Program-made: the position numbers and the translations under genes | Assembly: GCA_021292165.1 (NCBI GenBank) | Contig: CM037880.1 | Coordinates: forward strand, 206,920,255 to 206,984,254 | Length of the DNA stretch: 64,000 nt | Direction: 5' to 3' | Source of the DNA: Shinisaurus crocodilurus | Taxonomy: Eukaryota; Chordata; Lepidosauria; Squamata; Shinisauridae | Shown here: positions 1 through 11,584 of the stretch, in pieces | How positions within the stretch are numbered: position 1 is the stretch's first letter | Layout of the letters: every line of letters starts with the position of its first letter | The notes under the pieces: generated by a model | Database searches by the model: none | Told to the model about the DNA's origin: nothing | The model's input: the letters and a program-made list of their open reading frames with translations, nothing else

Positions 1-1202
1 CTTCCGCAATTCCCAGTACAGTAGGCCACGGCATCACCTGCTCCTCCCTCTCACTAACACTGTTGTCTAGGCCAGAGCGAGAGGCAGGGGAACACGCAGG
101 TTGCAATGCAGAAGAGGAGGAGCAAGTCCAAAGGACTCCTGTCAGTGGGCCCCTGCTGGGGCGTGGGCCCTTGGCATGTGCCCAACCATTCCTACTCTTG
201 ATGCCAACCCTGTTCTCCCCCTACACACATGTAGAGGTTACATGTGCATTGTATGCCTTAAGAGGGCTTATTTTGTGGTTAATCACTATTAATTAACCTA
301 TCCCATGAACTTCTCAAAACCTTTAAAAGCCATTTTCATCAGCAAGTGGCCATCGGCACATCCTGTAGCAGTGAATTCCATATGTGAATCATGCATTTGT
401 TGGAATAAACCGTACTTTCTTCAGTCTATTCTTAACCTACTGCTGTGTTGTTCAATCTCCATACCATTCATAGCCTGAGGAATGAGTGGATAAAATGGGG
501 CCTTTGCAGGCAGCAAATACCTTCTGTCCTTATTTTAAGAAAGGCGTGTTGTTTTTTGTGGGGTGGGGGCTAATTTTCCTGGAATTTCTGCTAACAGGAA
601 GCAATGGTGGTCTAAAATCCTTTGAATACTTTGGATTCCCATAGAGCTGTCAGCATTTAATTATGTAGCAATTAGAACCAGAGCTGGGGGGGAAATCACC
701 TTTTCTTTTCTTCTGATTTGGAGTATTGTCACTAAGGGGGATTTAAAAGCAGCCATGTACTGCCACTTTAGGCTCAAACTGCGCATTAAGCAAAGTTCTA
801 CAATTCTTTGCTATGCTTTTTTTTTTTTTTTTTTAAATCCAATGTAGCACAGGTCTGAGCCAAGGAAGGGCTGCTGAACTCTTTCTTCTCTGGGTTTTTC
901 CAGCTCAAAGTCACTGTTCCCATGTCATCCTCTCTCAACCGTCCCACACTTGCAGGCTGAAAGATACAAAGACCCCATTTCTTTCCTCCATGGATGAAAA
1001 AGCACACAAAAGAGTGATGGGGGGGGGGGAGGACAAGAGCGCAAATAGTTGAGTTGCCTCTTTCCACCCTCCCTTATTCTACTGATATGCAGCCTACCAT
1101 GGGGTGTTTGCATTGGAAAGATGCAGCAGAAATCATCCTGCAATGTACAACACAATCCTATGCATATTTACTGAAAAGTAAGTGTACTGGGAATTGCGGA
1201 AG
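1..1202. repeat. Region bounded by a 20-bp perfect inverted repeat
   Basis: Positions 1-20 (CTTCCGCAATTCCCAGTACA) are the exact reverse complement of positions 1183-1202. Such a pair could be the ends of a 1.2-kb DNA transposon. The left flank is outside the window, so a target duplication cannot be tested. The interior has a poly-T run near 819-834 and a G run near 1020-1029, but no transposase-like frame. The right end follows a short repeat around 1150-1182 that resembles palindromic elements elsewhere in the window. Confidence 0.4.
21..201 (+). repeat. Dispersed repeat, copy 1 (partner at 4869)
   Basis: This segment aligns by eye with 4869-5050. Shared blocks include TGTTGTCT, CCAGAGC, AGAGGCAGG, CAGGTTGCAAT and CCAACCAT, with substitutions and small gaps. 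It is therefore an interspersed repeat of about 180 bp. I do not recognise the family and see no coding potential. Confidence 0.55.
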
Positions 1203-2166
1203 ATAATCGAGGAGTACAGGAGTGTTGTACAGAGTTCTTCCTCCATGCTCTAGGTTTGATTTAAGAACGCTAAAATGTAAAGCTTGTTGTGCTGTGCTAT
1301 CAGCAAATGGCCTTGGCTACTTGGCTGCTTGCCAGCCTGATGCAATCTTCAGCAACTTACCAGCATGTGACTTGGCTGCCACCCAGGATAATGAATTTGT
1401 ACACAGCACAGATGTTATAATTTAAACACGAGGTCTGCAGCCCAGGGAGTTTGATGCTAGAATTGTATAAGACTAGCAAATGCAGCCTAGTGAGGTGTGG
1501 TGTGGTGTGGTGTGTAAGGTTGAAGTATGCTGAGGAGGAAGAGAGAGATCCAGAAGCCGTTTGTCTGCCAGCCTGAAGAAGGACAAAGGACCAGCAGGAG
1601 CCCTGACACAGATGGAGGACTGCAGCAAGGATACTGGAGGTAGAGCTTCTTGACTGCTTGGTTGGTGATATTGTGGTCACTGCCTGTCCAAAGGGTGGGG
1701 CTCTTACTAGGGGACTTGGGATTGTTGTACAGTACTCTGTATAATAAGGATCTTAACTTGCAATAAAAGATGTTTGGCTTGATCCTCCTGGATTTATTAT
1801 GGCATGAGAATTCATTAAAGAACCCCTGCCAAGCCCTTTGGGAAAACATTTGGCAGTACAGTAAGTCTCACCATATTCAGTTGGGCTTATTCCCAGGTAT
1901 GCTGGCTCCTCTACCTCTTTCTCGTTATTTTCAATGTCTTGTTGTCTCCTCCTGCCTACTCCAATAACTTAATTTGTGCCAAGACTTCATCAGAATTCAG
2001 CCAAGGAATCTGATTCAATACTATGGCTAAGTTATGGAGAAGGTACCTCTGACCATGTACCGAGTACCTTTCCCTCACCACTGAAGCTAGAGTCCATGCA
2101 AAAAAACAGAAAAAACACAAATTACAAAATATGCATAGCATGGGCTGGAATAGTAGCCATGTCAGT
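1203..2166. other. Unrecognised sequence, no gene seen
   Basis: No recognisable gene or repeat family was found. A short GTGTG-rich tract lies near 1495-1513. The open frames here are short and resemble no family I know. Confidence 0.4.
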
Positions 2167-2167
2167 T

Positions 2168-2350
2168 GAGAACATAAGAAGAACTATGCTGGAGCAGACC
2201 AAGGGTCCATCTAGGCCAGCATTCTGTTCACACAGTGGCCAACCAGCTGCCTGTGGGATCCCACAAGCAGGACATGAGTGCAACAGCACCTTCCCACCAT
2301 GTTCCCCAGCAACTGGAGTACATAGGCATACTGCCTCTGATCCTGGAGTG
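2168..2350 (-). mobile_element. CR1/L3-like LINE 3' fragment
   Basis: The plus strand reads like the complement of a reptile CR1/L3-type 3' region: GAACATAAGAAG, then AGACCAAGGGTCCATCTAG, CAGCATTCTGTTCACACAGT and GAGTGCAACAGCACC. The same blocks recur at 55312-55530, where they run on into reverse-transcriptase C-terminal coding on the minus strand. That link supports the LINE assignment and the orientation. Only the 3' part is present here. Confidence 0.6.
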
Positions 2351-2476
2351 GAATGGGGTGGGTAGCTTAGTAAGCCTGCAGTAGCACAGTCACAAGTTAG
2401 GACTTGTTTCTGAGAAAACATGCAGACCTGTTTTGTGGGGAGGCTGCAAACCTCCCCACAAAAGTAAGTTTGTTTG

Positions 2477-2709
2477 TTTATTTATTATATTTATACCCCG
2501 CCTTTTTTCCTGCAAGGAACCCAAGGTGGCTTACATTATCCTCATCCTCCTCTCCATTTTATCCTCACAACAACCCTGTGAGGTAGGTTAGGCTGAGTGT
2601 CAGTGACTGGCTCCAAAGTCACCCAGTGAGTTTCATGGCCGAGTGGGGACTTGAACCCGGATCTCCCGAGTCCCAGTCCAACACTCTCATCACTACGCCA
2701 CACTGGCTT
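2477..2709 (-). mobile_element. Sauria-type SINE, near full length
   Basis: Reading the minus strand, a tRNA-derived head (AGTGTGGCGTAGTGATGAGA, then the B-box-like GGTTCAAGTCCCC) is followed by a conserved body (GTGACTTTGG, CTCACAGGGTTGTTGTGAGG) and a tail with TATAAATATAATAAATAAA. This layout is that of squamate Sauria SINEs, tRNA-headed elements with a LINE-like tail. Other copies in this window are at 24851, 41895, 48409 and 55697. Confidence 0.85.
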
Positions 2710-2720
2710 TCTACATAAAA

Positions 2721-2798
2721 TCCCATGTACACTTTCCTGGGAGTAAGCCCCATTGAACATAATGGGACTTACTTCTGAGTAGACATTTTTAGTATTGT
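2721..2798. repeat. Small palindromic repeat (GGGAGTAAG type)
   Basis: TGGGAGTAAGCCCCATTGAA is followed by an inverted version containing AATGGGACTTACTTCTGAG. The same fold recurs near 9240, 24664, 24802, 56041 and 61908. It looks like a short palindromic MITE common in this genome. Confidence 0.5.
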
Positions 2799-3025
2799 AT
2801 AGGTGAGCAGTATTCATCCCCTCCCTCCAAATTGACTCCTGTTTTTATTAAAGTTTATCATTCCATTGCTGGTTAAGTGCAAATAGCCCATTCCTTCCTC
2901 TGCAGCCATGTGAACCCACTTTTCTCAAGGAGTTTAGCGAGGAGGATGAGGAAGAGAAAAACAAATCATCTTGCTTGTCTGTATAAAGTCAAACACAGTT
3001 CAGACCTTCTCTTATCCACCACCTT

Positions 3026-3230
3026 CCATAGCTCAGTGGTTGTTGCTCAGTTGTAGAGCACCTGCTTTGCATGCAGAAGGCCCCAGGTTTGATTCCCAGC
3101 ATCTCCTGGTAGGGCAGGAAAAACTCCTGCCTGAAACCCTGGAGAGCTGCTGCCAGACAGTGTTGACTGTACCGGGCAAGATGGAACAATGGTCTGGCCC
3201 AGTATAAGACAGCTTCCTGTGTTCCTATGC
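3026..3230 (+). mobile_element. tRNA-Ala(TGC)-derived SINE
   Basis: The 5' half reads like a tRNA-Ala: an A box (TAGCTCAGTGGT), an anticodon region CTTTGCATGCAG with TGC, and a B box (GGTTTGATTCC) ending CATCTCC. A non-tRNA body follows, with CTGCCTGAAACCCTGGAGAG and a 3' part GGCCCAGTATAAGACAGCTT. The A box region carries a partial duplication (GTTGTTGCTCAG). No acceptor stem survives, so this is a SINE and not a tRNA gene. Confidence 0.8.
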
Positions 3231-4765
3231 TCCCTTCTTGAGAATTCCACAAGACTTGCTATAGATCTGGGGGTCTCCAGTGTGGCACCTGTGGGCACCA
3301 CTGTGCCTGCAAGACCAGGCTGAGGTGCCCACCAAGCTATTCCCCCCTTCTACAAGTGAATGGAGCTATTCCTCCACTCACTTTCTAGTGAGGGGGAAGA
3401 AAGTCTTCCTTGCCTAAAAATGGTTGGAGAGGCGGGGGCAAAGCCCAGCCCCACCAAGGACCCTTGTGGCAACAGGATCCTTGTTGAGGGGGTGGGCTTC
3501 TGCCCCCTCCAGCCAATTATCTCCCCCTATGCAAATAAATGGAGAAATTGCTGCATTCACTTTCATGGGGATGGGATGAGAGAGCCAGAGGAGCCAGAGA
3601 GAAAGACAGAAGAGGCTGAGAGAGAGATAGGTGGAGGTGATTAAAGTGAGAGAAAAACACAGCAACTGTGGAAGCAAAGGTGGCAGTTTATAGTTTCCTA
3701 TAGTTTAGGTTGTTTATAGTTTCTTATAGTGTAGAGGGCTACTGCCTTCATGTTACACCCCCTGTTGGTCCACCAAGGGAGTGAGTCTTAAGGTCTCCTA
3801 GTCTCCCAAGGCTACTGAGCTCAGCGGGAAGAGGCAGGTTTATATAAAGGCAGATGATGTCATGGGGCAGCTGAAAAGATCCAGGGCATATCCCTGGTGT
3901 GCCCCTCTCTAACAATGCCCATGGTTGTTGGGCAAGTTCAGGAAGGATCCCATTACCCCTCTGCAAGCATTCAACATAATGTGTCATCAGCCCTTTAGTG
4001 TGTGCATAAAAGGGGGCAAGTTAAAAAAGATGCCTCCTTGGATTGGATTGTTCCATGCTGCTCTACATACTTCGTTACACTATGGAGCGTATCCTTTATT
4101 GCTGTACTAATTAACTGTGCACCATGCCAATAAAGTGTTAACTAATGCAAGTAACATCTGCTCACATCTTGCACATGTGTCTCATTCCATCTTTTATCTT
4201 CTCCCTTGTGGAGAATTGCGTGCAAAGTATGATAATTGTACTTGGCGAGGCATTTTGCCCTGTTTGCTTAAGTTTAAGTGTGTTGTTTTCTTCTTCTCTG
4301 TGCCCTTCTTCCTTAGCCTTTGTTTCCGTACTCTTTCTCATCTATCGTTTAATATCTTATTTATGCATTTAATAACATTTGCATGAAAATGACACTAGGA
4401 TCTGGGATATAATGATTATGTACAAACACCCAATCAGTGCAGTTAGCTAGAAATCTGACTAAAAATGAGACATAGTTACCATCTGTTTCCCCTTTATGTC
4501 TCTCTCTCTCCCCCCCCCCCCACTCTTCTTGGTGCCTAGAACATTAATAAATGTATTCCCAGGGGCAGCTGACATCGTCAATTGTGAATCCTTAAACATT
4601 CAAGTGTGACTACTGTAGATAAAAATATACAACTTTTCACTATGTTGGTCCCCTCAGTAGAGGATTGGAAGATAGCCAATGTAACACAAACAACAAACAA
4701 ACAAACAAAAAGGATAGAGGAAAGTTTCAGGTAATTATGGGGGCACGTTAGCCTAATATAGTCTT
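3231..4765. other. Mostly unrecognised sequence
   Basis: Positions 3268-3345 carry GGGGGTCTCCAGTGTGGCACC and GTGGGCACC, which resembles the end of a hAT-type element, but I cannot find its other end. Around 3688-3735 TATAGTTTC-like units repeat. A C-rich tract lies at 4510-4521. No gene is supported. Confidence 0.35.
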
Positions 4766-4767
4766 CT

Positions 4768-4862
4768 CCAGCCTGGTGTCCTCCAGATGTTTTGGACGAC
4801 AACTCCCAGGTATTATGACCATTGGCCATGCTGGCTGGCATTGATGGGAACTGAAGTCCATT
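4768..4862. mobile_element. hAT-like MITE, right end missing
   Basis: The sequence CTCCAGCCTGGTGTCCTCC, AGATGTTTTGGACGACAACTC and GGCCATGCTGGCTGGCATTG is the left and middle part of an abundant small palindromic element. Fuller copies are at 28979 and 46263. The right arm stops at GAACTGAAGTCCA, next to the dispersed repeat at 4869. Confidence 0.55.
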
Positions 4863-4868
4863 GAGCAA

Positions 4869-5050
4869 GTAGGCAGTGGCATCTACTGCTCCTCCTTCTC
4901 ACCGACATTGTTGTCTGAGCCAGAGCAAGAGGCAGGTGAACAGGCAGGTTGCAATGGTGAAGAGAAGCAGCAAGTCCAGGGGGCTGTTGTCTGCAGACCC
5001 CTACTGCAGGGTGGACCCTTGGCAGGTATCCAACCATGCCTGCCCTTGTT
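4869..5050 (+). repeat. Dispersed repeat, copy 2 (partner at 21)
   Basis: This segment aligns with 21-201 over its full length with scattered differences. The class is unknown. Confidence 0.55.
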
Positions 5051-5080
5051 TCTGGCTCTGGTGGTATGGATGCAATAGAT

Positions 5081-5216
5081 CAGGGCTCTCCAACCTTGGG
5101 TCCCCAGATGTTGCTGGGCTACAGCTCCCAGAATCCCTTGCCATTAGCCATGCTGGCTGGGTATGCTGGGAGCTGTAGGCTAGCAACATCTGGGGACCCA
5201 AGGTTGGAGAGCCCTG
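5081..5216. mobile_element. hAT MITE with imperfect 8-bp TSD
   Basis: The 136-bp element starts CAGGGCTCTCCAACCTTGGG and ends with the inverted copy finishing in GAGAGCCCTG. The flanks are CAATAGAT at 5073-5080 and CAATAGTT at 5217-5224, which match at seven of eight positions. Terminal CAGGG and an 8-bp TSD are hAT hallmarks. There is no coding capacity. Confidence 0.85.
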
Positions 5217-5224
5217 CAATAGTT

Positions 5225-7556
5225 GTTTTGGACCTTTTCAAATGGTTGTTGATGTGCCCACTGCTTAAAGAAATTAGGCTGAAATGGTTGTATGGTCTCA
5301 ACACTACAATAAGATTCTGGCCTCTTTGGATGTAAATTGAATAAATGCTAAGTGGGAGTGATTATTCTATTACATAAAATGTAGCAATATTTGTGCATTT
5401 GGCTGGTAATCTTATCACTAATTTATAACTAATAACTAAAACGCCCTAATTAAATACAAGAATCAAGAGAATAACAGATTCATAACATGAAAATACAAAT
5501 GGGCGGAAAACCACAAGAATCTGAAAATGTCAGCAGAAGTATAATTTCAGTGTTTACATGCAACCTCTAAATATGAAATATGCCATTTTATAAGAATCCC
5601 ATAATATAAACATACAAAGTTGCAGATTACAAAGAAAAGAAAAAAAGCCCAACCTAGTGATTCAAGAAGACATATTTAGACAGCTCTCCAGGATACCCCC
5701 ATTCTGAATAATGTTTTTCAAAAAGTGCTTTGGAATCACACTAATTAAGAGTAGCAGGAGCAATGTCCACCTCTCAGAGAATTATTCAAGTGATAACAGA
5801 TAACTCCAGAGTAAGTGCAGGGCCCTTGATCCGAATCAGGACCCTAACTTATGGGGAGGGGGGGGACCTTTAACTCTCCAACACACACTGCAGCCCCTAT
5901 GCAGAACAGGCGTAGGCATGGAGGGTGAAAGAGTAATGCTCAAGATCAAAAGGATTCTCCAGACATGGTCTCACTGCTTGTCTCATGCTCAATTCCTGTT
6001 TGCGATCGCTGCTCACTCTGCACGGATAGGAAACTCACGCAAATGAAGCACCAGTCGAAGGGGAGACTTGCGCAACTTTCCTCCATAGACTAAAGTGGGG
6101 CTGATTCAGTCCTATGGAGGGAATGTGTGCAAATCAGGAAATTTGCATAAATCGAACTGGGAATTGGGAATGAGATGAACGTGAGCACATCTTCGACAAT
6201 TTACGGATATTTTCGGCAGACATGTACTCATACTTATGTTCAGAGCTTCCAATGTGTCGTGCTCGCATTTTTGTGTGTGTGTGAGTGAAAACAAAATGGT
6301 CATAGAGCCTTAATCAGGGCCCCCTTGGCTGCTATTTATATTGCCAATATTACTGATCCATTGATGGCCTGTAGTTTCACCTACCCCAGTCCAAGTGAGA
6401 GGACCAGCAACACCTGTTCTAAAAGCTAAAGGAAAAAGAAGAAGTGAAGCCGCTAGATAGGCCTCTGTGGGAAGGGTATATCCCATTGGGTGTTGCAGCT
6501 GAAAAGCCCTGCCCCATGTGACGTTTCTACCCACCATCCTTCAGATGGTGAGGAGAGCAGCAACAGTACATGGAGAGGTTTAGATGGAAAGAAGCAAGCC
6601 GTATGATATGATTCACAGTACACACATAAGCTTTATTCAGTCTAACTGCGCACCTGTTCTTTCAACACATGAATGGAGAGCGGGGAAATTCTATGCACTC
6701 TTTTATAAGCAATCATTGTCGATTCAGATAAATGGCATGCCAGCATTTGAAAATGTTTCCTTTCATTTTTTTTTAAAAAAACACTTTTCTTTGTACTGCT
6801 CACCAATATTCCACCCCCCCCTGCATATATTTCAGCAATACAAGAGTCAAGGTGCTGTGAATCCTGTAAAACAATTTTCTAAACCAAGAAATGAAAGCTG
6901 GATTCAAAGCAATTTTCACTGAACATACCCTTTTCACCTTCAGGAACGGAGAGGAAATTGTCTTCCTTGGGTTATTTCCAAGACTACTAATTTAATAAAA
7001 TTGAGAGAGTGAATATCTCCATTCTTTAGAGGGACAATTTATGTTTCATACAGCTTTGGCATTATTCAAAAGTGTTTGTAATCTGTAGACGGCCATCATC
7101 TGACTACGGTATTGTATTAGAACTATTGCCTAACTAATATTATATTTTTTTCAGACAGTTCTTAGACTCTTTTATATTAATTCTGGTGGTCTCCACTGGT
7201 ACATCTGTGCATCCTCTTGCTCCTTTCAGATAAGTGAGAATGGGTTGGCATCTTACAGTTCATGCAAAAACAAAACAAAACAAACAAACAAACAACCAAA
7301 AAACGTGTGGGAGCTAGGGATGCCAGTAAAGTTCTCCAGAGCCAGGTTTAGAAATGAAATCTGGGGACTCATAAAAGCCCCTCAAATAAGAGGTGAACTT
7401 TAAAGGCCCCTGAATTCTTCTTTGGCTTGCATCAAAGCACAGCTGGAGGAAAATTCCTCGGTTCCTCCCTGCTCCTACTACCCCCATCCCCCAAACCAAT
7501 CGTTGCCAGACCCCACCTCAAAACACACTTTCCTTACTTTTATGTGATGGCGGTGA
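5225..7556. other. Mostly unrecognised AT-rich sequence
   Basis: I see no gene. A GT-rich run lies near 6271-6284, an A/C-rich run (CAAAACAAA type) near 7264-7300, and a C run near 6815-6823. Short open frames here lack recognisable features. Confidence 0.35.
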
Positions 7557-7557
7557 A

Positions 7558-7600
7558 AGGACTACAGTTCCCACCATCCCCAACCAACATGGCCATTGAG
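7558..7600. mobile_element. Fragment of hAT-like MITE
   Basis: GGACTACAGTTCCCACCATC followed by CCAACATGGCCATTGAG matches the inner part of the MITE family seen at 4768, 28979 and 46263. It abuts the SINE at 7604. Confidence 0.4.
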
Positions 7601-7603
7601 CTT

Positions 7604-7795
7604 ATAGGAACATAGGAAGCTGCTTTATACAGAGTGAGACCATTGGTCCAGCTAGCTCAGTATTGTCGACACCAACTGGTAGCGCTTTGCCAGGGTTTCA
7701 AGCAGGAGTTTTTCCTGCCCTACCTGCAGATGCTGGGAATCAAACCTGGAACCTTCAGCATGCAAAGCATATGCTCTATCCACTGAGCTATGGCC
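7604..7795 (-). mobile_element. tRNA-Ala-derived SINE
   Basis: On the minus strand the copy opens with CATAGCTCAGTGGATAGAGC, continues through a TTTGCATGCTGAAGG anticodon-like region and GGTTTGATTCCCAGCATCT, and ends CAGCTTCCTATGTTCCTA. It is the same family as 3026 and 30069. Plus-strand base 7795 is followed by a C run. Confidence 0.8.
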
Positions 7796-8194
7796 CCCCC
7801 CCCTTAGCAGAGGCATGAACTCTCTCCTCTCTGACACCCTTGTCACACCCATCCCCTCAAAAGGCCTCAAGCTTGCCCTCCTTTTTGGAGCTATGGGTGT
7901 GCTTATGTAAGATTGGGGGTTTCTCTCTCTAACCGTTACCCTTGCATCTCTCACACTGACCTTGGGATGTCTATTATCCCTCCCTACCTTATACTTCTTT
8001 GACCGAATATAAAGCACAGCTTCCCACACAGGTTGCTTCAATAAACAAAGTAAAGTTTATTTTAAAATACAACAGTTTCTGGAAATAAGTTTCATATGTA
8101 AGTTTCAGTCCATATTAAGTAATTTACTATCTTATTCTATTGCCAATCCACCCTCATCAACTGTTCCCAAATTTAATCCCTGCGCTCACTAGCT
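7796..8194. other. Unclassified sequence
   Basis: I see no gene. The stretch 8039-8072 (CAATAAACAAAGTAAAGTTT) could be part of an LTR on either strand, but I cannot find paired ends. Confidence 0.3.
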
Positions 8195-8316
8195 CTGTGT
8201 TCTCCAACCTTGGGTCCCCAGATGTTTTTGGCCTACTACTCCCAGCATGCCCCGGCTGGGGCATGCTGGGAATTGTAGGCCAAAAACATCTGGGGACCCA
8301 AGGTTGGAGAACACTG
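8195..8316. mobile_element. hAT MITE, strongly palindromic
   Basis: The left end CTGTGTTCTCCAACCTTGGG and the right end CCAAGGTTGGAGAACACTG are inverted copies around a short centre near 8256. The sequence is close to the elements at 5081 and 28046. The flanks CACTAGCT and AGCTAGCT share six of eight bases and may be a decayed TSD. Confidence 0.75.
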
Positions 8317-9106
8317 AGCTAGCTAATCTCCTAACAACAATCCTAATACAATCACTCAACTCTCTCCAGTCAGCTCCACAGACTCCCAAACAGCACTCCT
8401 CAGAACCCTTCACACTCTCCACTCATTCACACTCCTCTCTAAAACAGCACCACCCACAGTTTATATAACAGAGGCTTTACCCCCCCTACTCATTCTCTCA
8501 GCCAATCATGTCACATATGCAAATACACCATTCTTCCTGCCCATCATTTCTCACTCACCCCAGACTTACCCAACAAAACATACAGAGATGCAACAGGAAT
8601 ACATACTTATAACCATAGACTCAATACAAGAACACATCACGCTTACCATATACAGTATACACTTTAAATTAGCCCCAATAACATAACATCACAACCCTGA
8701 TGAGAATGTTAGAGCAATGGTGAGGAAGCGGCCTTCCTCCTATCACCTTGCCATGTGCCCCTCAGCTCCCACCGGAGCCAATGAAAGCTAAGGAAAGGAA
8801 AAGGTAGAGTATATTTTGAAGCAGGTGGGGATGGCTTTTTGGTATAGGGGAGGAGAGCAATGTCAGGCATGAGTCTTTCATTTAGAAATCTGTTTATATG
8901 TTATGGTTGTTTATTTGGAATCTTTCTGTGTCCATTTCTTCTTTTGTACAATTTTCTTCTATATACTTTCTGGATCAGAGCCAAGGTTCTCTTCCTCAGA
9001 GAGAAGGAATCTTCTTCCAACAGAAGGAGTCCTTCCATTGAGGGAAGGCTGCTTCTACCAGAGGCAGAACTGTATCCAACCCATTGTATTTTTTACTTAT
9101 TTATAG

Positions 9107-9107
<1 letters not shown>
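8317..9107. other. Unclassified sequence
   Basis: No gene or family is recognised. Between 8340 and 8660 the plus strand is rich in CA and ACTC words. Confidence 0.3.

Positions 9108-9138
<31 letters not shown>
9108..9138. repeat. (GT)n microsatellite
   Basis: About 15 uninterrupted GT dinucleotides, followed by an A/G-rich stretch to 9181. Confidence 0.95.
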
Positions 9139-9139
<1 letters not shown>

Positions 9140-9239
9140 CAAATCACTCAAAAAGGGAAAGAAAAAAAAGAAAGAAAGAAGATCAGGCATTATTGTTCAG
9201 GTGTGGTCCTTAAAAACATTTCAATTTCAATGATCTAAC

Positions 9240-9320
9240 TGTGCAATTCTAGGCATGTTCACTGAGAAGAAGTACATCTCAGAGACTTCAGTGGAGCTTA
9301 CTCCCATTAACTATGCAGCC
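9240..9320. repeat. Small palindromic repeat
   Basis: GTGCAATTCTAGGCATGTTC, then CAGTGGAGCTTACTCCCATT and ATGCAGCC match the palindromic element family at 2721, 24664 and 61908. Confidence 0.4.
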
Positions 9321-9339
9321 TTTAGCATCCATCCTTTTG

Positions 9340-11475
9340 CATGTATTCATCACTGTGAGATTGATACAATTTCTTAACTGTTTTTATGAAAGAAAGAAAA
9401 AATTACAGTCTCCTGAACAATATGAAAAGCATGGTATAGAAATAGATATTCCAGGGCCTTATTCTAAGAGTTTAGAATTTAGAATTTCAATCTATGAAGC
9501 AGAACTTATTTGGGCAGGAGAAGACTGGGAGGAAGTACAATCTGGGCAAGATGAGTGTAAAGTTAATCTTTACCTAGATAGTATAGCATTGGTCTTACAA
9601 AGACCAGCTGAGTCATTCAGGAAAATGTTAGATGTGTTAGAAAAACCTGGTAACATTTCAGGGTATAAAAATATAAATACGTCAGAATGGTTTCGTTTTA
9701 ATTTGGATAAAAAGGGAAAAGATCTAATTACTAGAACATTCTTAATCCCATGGAGAGACTCTGCAATTAAATATTTAAGAGTGTGGATAACCTCCGATTC
9801 AGAAAATCTTGTGCCCCTTCATCATAATAAATTAAGGGAAGAGGTCCATACAGATTTTGAAAGCTGGAAACATTTGCAAATATCCTGGGCTGGGCATATA
9901 TCTATTATTATAAAGAATGTGCTACCATGATTACTTTTCCTATTTTTGAATATTCCATTTCAGGTTAATACATTGCTTATTACTAAATGGCAAAAAATTA
10001 ATACCAAATTTCTTGTGGGCAGGGAAAAAAGCTAAAGTAACTGCCAGGGTACTGTATCAACCATATAATTTAGGGGGTATAGCATTCCCTTGTATTAGGT
10101 GGTATTATACAGCATCCATTTTGTCATTATGGTTCACACTGGATAAGGGGACAAAGATAGAGCAGCATAAATTAACAACCTACATTAAATATACTCTTTG
10201 GTTTTGCAGTGAAAAGGATTTGGATAGGATTAGAAAAACAAAACCCTGTACTGGGAATCTGTTTAAATATGGCAGATGTTTAAAAGTAAATGAAGTCTTG
10301 GTTTTTCGCCATTGACATCAATAAATTATAATGAACAGATAATAAATAAAAATATCCTTGGTAATATGAAAACTTGGGAAGAAAATTATTTAACTGAGAT
10401 CAGGAAATTGCTCAGAAATGGGCTAGTCAAGAGTTATGGGGAAATTAATGAACAAACAGGGAAAAACAGTATCCCACTTTTCCAATACTTAGAAGGATGA
10501 CACATAATTGTAAATTGAGTAGCTAAATATGGTTCCTTGAGGGACTGTTCTGAATTTGAAATTATAATTACAGTACAGGTAATTTATCCAGGGGGACATG
10601 CAGTCAAATCTATAGAATACTGACTAAACAAGATAAATAAATAAATAAATGTAAGGAGAAATGCAGGTCAAATGGGGAAAAGACGACTGAGGAAGAAATA
10701 TTGACCAGAAGGTAAGGGAGTAGATTTGGAAGACCCCCCACCCCCCTGCACACTATGCATGAACATCACCAAGGAAAGTTTTTATAATCTTATGTTTAGA
10801 TGGTACTTAACACCAGCTAGACAAAGTAAGATCTATAAGGAGCCTGCAGATAAACGCTGGATGTGCAGCTTGGAGAGAGCAAACATTCTGCATATTTTTT
10901 TGGACTTGCCCGTTGATTATAAGATTTTGGTCCTCAGTGTTGAATGAGATCAGTTTAATTTTGGGATATGCACTTCCTAAGGACCCATTAGTAGTTCCTT
11001 TTTTTGGATATCTTGAGGGCATAGTTACTTGTGAGGCTATTGAAAGGTGATTCTCCTCTTAGCAGCAGCCTGAATGGCAATCAGTTTGAGTTGGAAGAAG
11101 GTTAACCCACCTTCAATTAATGACTTGTGTCTTACGGTTTGGGATATGGTTACTATGATTAAACTGACTAAAATGATAAGAGTTAGAGAAGGGAGATTAA
11201 TGGAAGATGAATTTATAGAAAAGTGGAGTCTTTTTATTATTTATTGGAATGAAAAAGCTGAGAAATCATTAAAACCCTTTTCTTTTCCGGAGATTATTTA
11301 ATGTCAGCTTTGCTAAAAAAAATAATTGATTGTGTTTAAATTCTTAAGGCTGCTTTTAATTTATGATCATCTTTGATGTTAACATTTGATCATTGTGAGC
11401 AGTATTTGGTGTTCTTACGTATCAGGTATTATTATATCATGATGTATTATGTAAATAACAATTAAAAAAAGAATA
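9340..11475 (+). mobile_element. L1/Tx1-like LINE, ORF2 3' part, degenerate
   Basis: Several plus-strand open segments (9313-9930, 10013-10315, 10312-10500, 10726-10947, 11074-11301) read in order like the C-terminal part of an L1-type ORF2 protein. Key blocks are ISWAGHISIIIKNVLP near 9883-9927, which resembles the L1 block SWxGRxNxxKMxxLP, and NLGGIAFPCIRWYYTAS at 10067-10116, which resembles the L1 block GGIxLPDxxxYYxA. The segments lie in different frames, so several frameshifts and stops separate them. The 3' end is A/T-rich and finishes in AAAAAGAATATTAAAAAG. The catalytic YxDD region is not visible, so the copy is 5'-truncated and inactive. The exact left limit is uncertain. Confidence 0.7.
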
Positions 11476-11584
11476 TTAAAAAGAATTTCAATCTACCTAT
11501 TAGGACCACTAGATGTGTTAGCAGTGTACTTGTTTGTTTAGACCTGGGTTGTCTCAATCATGCATGGTCCCAGGGCATGGTCTG

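Noticed and set aside
3026..3100. tRNA-Ala gene
   Set aside because: A and B boxes and a TGC anticodon-like loop are visible, but the acceptor stem does not pair, the A box region is partly duplicated, and a SINE body follows. Other copies share this layout.
9313..9930. Host gene exon of 205 codons
   Set aside because: The C-terminal part matches L1-type ORF2 blocks and the reading continues in other frames as an L1-like relic.
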